Below, piece after piece: positions 39,742 to 44,276 of a stretch of DNA of 44,276 nt. The number at the start of each line of letters is the position of its first letter. Position 1 is the first letter of the stretch. Source of the DNA: Nemertoderma westbladi. Taxonomy: Eukaryota; Xenacoelomorpha; Nemertodermatida; Nemertodermatidae. Position numbers and translations under genes: made by a program. Where the stretch lies: the NCBI GenBank assembly GCA_032718475.1, contig JAUCBJ010006762.1:1-44276 (forward strand), given 5' to 3'. A model generated the notes under the pieces. The model saw nothing but the letters and a program-made list of their open reading frames with translations. It was not told the origin of the DNA and did no database searches.

Positions 39742-40752
39742 ACAGTCGTTCAATTTTAATTTGTATCTCATAACTGGGCCTTGTCCTGCACGAAGGACCC
39801 ACAAACGTGTATGATTTTTCCATAGTATACTTAATGGATGGGTGAATTCAGAATCCCCATAAACCTGTAGAATGCTAGAAACAAGATGTCACATGTTTTG
39901 GATGGATTTTCAATATTTCGTGCACTGGCGCCACAGTTTGCACCAAGCATCGAAAAATACAAGTTCAATATGTTTGGTGCAACTCGTATATTCCACAGAA
40001 ATAGGGACCCCAAAAAAACCCTATTACGCAAAAAACTGTTTCACACAATCAATTTACAATATTGACATATATTTATATTTTGGTGTTAGCACCAAAAGAA
40101 TGGAGGTATAACTCGAAAAAGTTCACATTATTTTAAAAACCTTTAACTATTAGGTTAGTAGATTTTAATAGATTTTTAATAAATGGTATACAATTTCAAA
40201 TTCCAAACTGCATTTGTTTCAGAGTAAAAAACAAAAAAACCATGGGGGTTGTGGGTCATATTAACCCCCCCCCCCCCCCCCCTCCACCGTCACCCCAGGT
40301 TTAATTGAGATAAAAACCCGGTATTTGCTTTGAGAATGCTATGTATTATAGTGGGGTATAAATTGAATAAAGTGGACGTTTTTTACTAGCAAATATTTAT
40401 TGATATAATCTGTTAAGATTGTATTGTTTGGAACATAAGGAAGGGAATGTATGTCGCATAAAACTCATTCCTATACAACTGCAATATCAACACCCCAGGC
40501 ATCTACAGTTTACTAGCCTACTGACAGGCTTTATGAATCAATAATTCTTGTGGACTGTAATTCTTAATTGCTTCCAGCATAAAGCTTATACAAACTACAG
40601 TATATAAGGTCATGATATTATTATCATGGTACTGTAGCAGTAATATTACGTTGTATTATAGGCAACAACAGTCATAGTTGTGGGGGGTTTAGGGGGGTTA
40701 CTTGCCCTTGGGCAGTGGGCGCCTACCGAAGCGGTCGCCAATCTACTACTAC
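39742..40752. repeat. Dispersed repeat block B' (second copy of B)
   Basis: It matches 23229-24488, including the leader, the two 163-bp units and the GGGTCATATTAACCCCC hairpin with 18 C at 40265-40282. It has a single 63-bp unit where B has four. Its left edge joins BEL/Pao coding sequence within the RT. Followed by about 65 bp unique to this copy (40752-40815), then A'. Confidence 0.75.
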
Positions 40753-40815
40753 TGCTAGTGAAAGATCCTCTACGGTAAGAACTATCCCACGTCCTACAAA
40801 TCTACTAATACGAAG

Positions 40816-42969
40816 CTATAGAATATCCCTTACTGTGGAGTCCAGTAGTATACCGCTTACCAGATCCTAGTAACGATGTATCTTACCTTAAGATCTAGTA
40901 ATGTAACGGACTCGTACAGTATCTGACAACAAATCCCAGTCCAGGGTATCCAATCAAACAGATACAATACACAAACGACTACTGGCGAGGAGCAGAGCCT
41001 AGTGTCTATTCTACGTACGTGAGCGGGTCTAATGCCTACGAACTAGACAAAAGGAAACCTGTCCTCTAACCGGTGAGGCAGATGTACAGTTACAGTAACA
41101 GACCAAACTCACGGGAAAACAATCCCTGCGCAGCGAATCCTAACTATCGCTGACAGACCTAAATACCGTAACTTGCCGCGGTGTGATTTATATGGTTTAT
41201 ATACGAGCTAGTGGGTTAACAGACCTAGCATAACAATACTGATCCCGTGTACAAAATCAGTCTAAAGGGGGTCGTGCCTAAAGTAACGATACCGCTGCTC
41301 AGACCAAACAACAGTTTAATAACGAAATAAATACTCCTTCTTGCCGTAACTAAATATCAGATCCTAAATTTACAAACTACAAATAGTAAATTACAGATAA
41401 ATTCTGCCTAAAAGTAATCTAAAGTGCGCTATAACTAGTAGAATTCTAAGGGTAAATATGTTTTAGGGCGTGTGTGTGTGGGTGTGTTACAAATAAAACA
41501 ATTTTGGTGTACTCCATTGTACTAGATTTTAGTGATTTACTAACCAAAACGATACCGTGCGCTAGCTACGAAAATAAGCTAGTCGCGTTTTGTAGAACTT
41601 TATACTTACAAATGACGTCAAAGCTCTCTCCTTCCTATCCACAACTCAACCGGGCAATTACGGTGTTAGTAACTACACCCATGATCGGCACAAATACCAG
41701 ATTCTGGTTGTACGATAAGAAATAGGGGTTAATTGCTACCGTACGTTAGCTGATCTGGTATACAAATTTGATTCTAGAACTTTGTTGCCGCGGTGGTTAG
41801 CAGCAATACCTATCAGTACGTGGCAAGGCGCGGTAGGAAATTAATAAACCTCCCTAGGCCAAGCGAAGTGCTGGTAGCAGAAATACTCTTTGCCTGATCA
41901 AATAACTAAGTTCAGACAGGGGGGGGGGGGGGGGTACTAATGTATGTTCTACAAAGCAAACCGGTACCAAACTGTCAGTATTACGAATAACTAAATTATG
42001 GAACATATGCTGTCTGTACCTAATATGTACTCGCGTACTGACGAACGGCAATAGTTCGCACCTGTGAGATATACAGGTTAACCCAGGGATTTGTAATACG
42101 GGGGTTCGGTCCGAATCTAGTTATTTGATCCTAAATTTTGCGGCGTCCCAGGACGGCATCACGCTTACCCTGATCTATAGGTCTTACGTCGGGCAAGGGC
42201 GTCAAACAAAGTCTTATCTTCCTCGGAAATCAGGCGCTGCATGGCAAGGTGGAGTATTTCGAAGGGCGAAGGGGGTGCGCGGTCTAATCTAATGTGGGCG
42301 CTAGCGTGTTGTGGACATCTTCCCTGCGTTGCTGATGGCCTAACGGTCTAGGCGGCCATCTTCCCAATGCTTAGCTGTCCCAATGGTGGACGTTTGGAAA
42401 TATACATGTTCAGAAGTTTACAGTATATTTACAGTTTTACAAAGATTTATCAAACAGATCTAAAGAGTTATAACAAATAAAGTTCTAAGCAAGAGAAATG
42501 GCAACTAGAAACAAGTTCTACGAGTGGTGTTAACTAGTGAAGTGAGTGTGATAACCGAAGGCAAACCGGCCCTTATATACTAAATCTGGGACATAGAATC
42601 CGCTAGAACCTTCCAGAGCATTCCATGGCCTCACATTGGAGCAATAAGATGTTCCATGCCCTATGATTGGCCCAACTCATCGTTCCATATGTTGTACGCA
42701 CCTCATTGGTTTATCAAATTATATCAAATGAAAATAAATTGCCCAAAAATGCAAATTTCCCGACTGGGATTCGAACTCGTAACTTATCTGTAATGTAACC
42801 AACGCCTTAACCATCTTACCACTGCGCCATTAGATTACCTACGGGTTTTATGTGTACCAATATGAATAGGCATATTACATTACTGTAATTTAATCAAAAT
42901 GCGTCGGATTTTAGAAAGTTTTTACGTTAAACTACAAATAGTGCTACCTTATAATGAAATAATCCATCA
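40816..42969. repeat. Dispersed repeat block A' (second copy of A)
   Basis: Near-identical to 27366-29489. Small differences include a G-run expansion near 41921-41934 and a 16-base insertion near 42178-42195 (ggtcttacgtcgggca). It ends at 'aatccatca', where a LINE tail begins at 42970. No convincing coding sequence. Confidence 0.8.
42759..42834 (-). repeat. tRNA-related (SINE-type) sequence in block A'
   Basis: Counterpart of 29289-29367, with TGGCGCAGTGG and GAGTTCGAATCCC boxes on the minus strand. It differs by a few bases (GGTAAGATGGTTAAGGCG here). Confidence 0.6.
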
Positions 42970-44276
42970 ACTAGGATCGGCATGCTGCATTGCATCTGCA
43001 TTTTTAAGAATGCTGTGCCGACTCGTCGACAAAATTGCACCGCCACAACTCCCTATCACCCATGACATTTGCTAGATCATCCGCATCTTCAACGCCAGTG
43101 TCCTTTAAGATAAGTCTCAAGAAAGTCATGGGCTGCCAAAGTACAAGATTACGCCCTGGCTGGTCCTCACGGCGAAAGCAATGTCCTGCAAAGCGGAGGC
43201 GATTATGTTCTAGTGTCAAGCCTGGGGGAACCAATGAGACACCTCCAATGTTATATAGTGTCTGGTTGGAGACGTGTGCATTGTACTTGACACAATGAAC
43301 CCGGCGTAGCATTCTTGTGAATGTGCCATCCAGCAATTTGGTGTCCTCCAAAATAATCGGACCTTAAGTTTCCGATTAATTTTCGTTGACTTCCAAATCC
43401 TGGAAAGCGTATTCAAGGCTGCCCATGCCCATGCCTTTCCCTTACGTATTCGAAGGTCCTCACCTGACTTACGTATCCATGATCCCAGGTAACAGAAGTC
43501 TTCCACATGCTCAAGCATACCATCCTTTGAGCTTACGCTCATCCGATCAGAGACTTGCTGAGGACTTTCAAAGTTAACTGTCAAAATTTTGGTCTTTCTA
43601 GAGTTAATAAAAAGACCAACACTAAACAGCATGTTCTAATGAGCTGAGGAGCCGTTGGGCTCCCTCTAGTGATTCTGAGAGTACTCCTAAGTCATCAGCA
43701 AAGTCTAGATCAGTTAGGTACTTGGTACGGTACTTTTCAGGATTTCCTCGACTTCTGGATCCAGTAGGTGGAGTTATCATCACCCCATCACCATTATGAT
43801 GATCTAAGGACATGCGTAGAACATAGTCAACCACAATTATGAACAAGAATGGTGCAAGTGTATTTCCCCGGAGGACGCCCCATAACACTTCAAATGGTTC
43901 TGTGTCACCGTCAACAGTAGACACAAATGTTGTCGAACCATCGTATACTGATCTGATTGCTGCAATAATTTCATCAGGAATCCCATATAATGAAAGTATG
44001 CTGAACATACGTGGGCGAGAGACTTAATCAAAGGCATTGAAGAAGTCAACAAAGATAACAGCCAGATGCCTGTATTCCTTTTTTGATAACTCTTCAATTA
44101 TCCTTATAAGTGCCAAAATGTTCTCCATGGTCCCACAACCTTTACGGAACCCATTCTGATTTCCACGGAGCAGTCTCTCAATGGGATCCCTGATGCGATT
44201 TAATAGAATTCTATTGTATAGCTTTACAGCAATAGTGATCAATGAGATTCCCCGAAAAGAACCATAAAGTGTTAGG
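42970..44276 (-). mobile_element. RTE-like LINE, third copy (cut by window edge)
   Basis: From the 3' end, with a very short tail (one to two TAG triplets), the copy runs through the C-terminal domain into the RT core at the window edge. Frames 43004-43351, 43216-43632, 43622-44008 and 44024-44242 cover successive parts; FADD and LAPFLF are present. Lesions include a deletion near 43349 (loss of the segment around LLYGSPCWAL), a duplicated codon pair (AWAWAA), small insertions near 43725 (YRTKY), and a stop near 44026. It is clearly more decayed than the 13493-17205 copy. Confidence 0.85.

Noticed and set aside
27366-42969. A-B blocks as giant LTRs of one element enclosing BEL/Pao pol and the 934-aa gene
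   Set aside because: B' joins the middle of the RT rather than a primer site, the block ends are not TG...CA, and pol would precede gag. Insertion or duplication explains it better.
44276-44276. Continuation of the BEL/Pao 5' half beyond the right window edge
   Set aside because: It is expected if B'-A' inserted into pol, but nothing in the window shows it.

Overview
This window is eukaryotic, almost certainly from an invertebrate animal. It has no operons and no bacterial gene density. It holds non-LTR, Penelope-like, Ty3/Gypsy and BEL/Pao retroelements, poly(A) and poly(C) tracts, minisatellites and tRNA-derived repeats. I cannot name the species. No intact ordinary host gene is convincing. 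The window is a nest of mobile elements inserted into one another, and most coding regions carry frameshifts or stops.

Layout. 1-165 is a 3' scrap of an RTE-like LINE. 213-470 is one unit of a 163-bp repeat. About 471-1260 is a CR1/L2-like LINE tail. 1573-2900 is a decayed gag-like frame starting just after a 29-A tract. 4243-4937 is a Penelope-like fragment with a GIY-YIG domain. 5167-5695 is a 29-bp near-palindromic array. 5831-7084 is a broken DDE integrase-like gene. 7976-12223 is an LTR element (TSD GTAAT) that encodes only a gag-like, three-knuckle protein on the minus strand. It splits an unrelated minus-strand gene whose pieces lie at 7429-7975 and 12224-12566.

12838-21767 is a Ty3/Gypsy element (minus strand, 323-bp LTRs with 7 visible differences). 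Its integrase is split by a full-length LINE (13493-17205, 12-bp TSD) with a 1098-codon EN-RT frame, the only nearly intact autonomous element here.

23229-24488 (B) and 27366-29489 (A) form a composite non-coding repeat, split by a second, rearranged LINE copy. The same composite recurs at 39742-42969 (B'-A'), followed by a third LINE copy. A and A' each carry a tRNA-like (SINE-type) sequence.

30965-33769 encodes a 934-aa protein with a DEDDy-exonuclease-like core and three CCHC-type knuckles at its C-terminus. It is the most unusual coding sequence here. 34481-39738 is the RT-RNaseH-integrase part of a BEL/Pao element on the minus strand. Its integrase is interrupted by a 1.6-kb TTAA-flanked (piggyBac-like) non-autonomous element built around five 163-bp units. 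Its 5' half is cut off by B'-A'.

Three host-insert pairs (LTR element in a gene, LINE in Gypsy, TTAA element in Pao) have target duplications visible on both sides. In each, removing the insert gives a continuous reading frame, so the order of insertion can be read directly. The candidates for something undescribed are the exonuclease-knuckle protein, the related knuckle-only LTR element, and a 20-bp palindrome scattered through and inside coding sequence.
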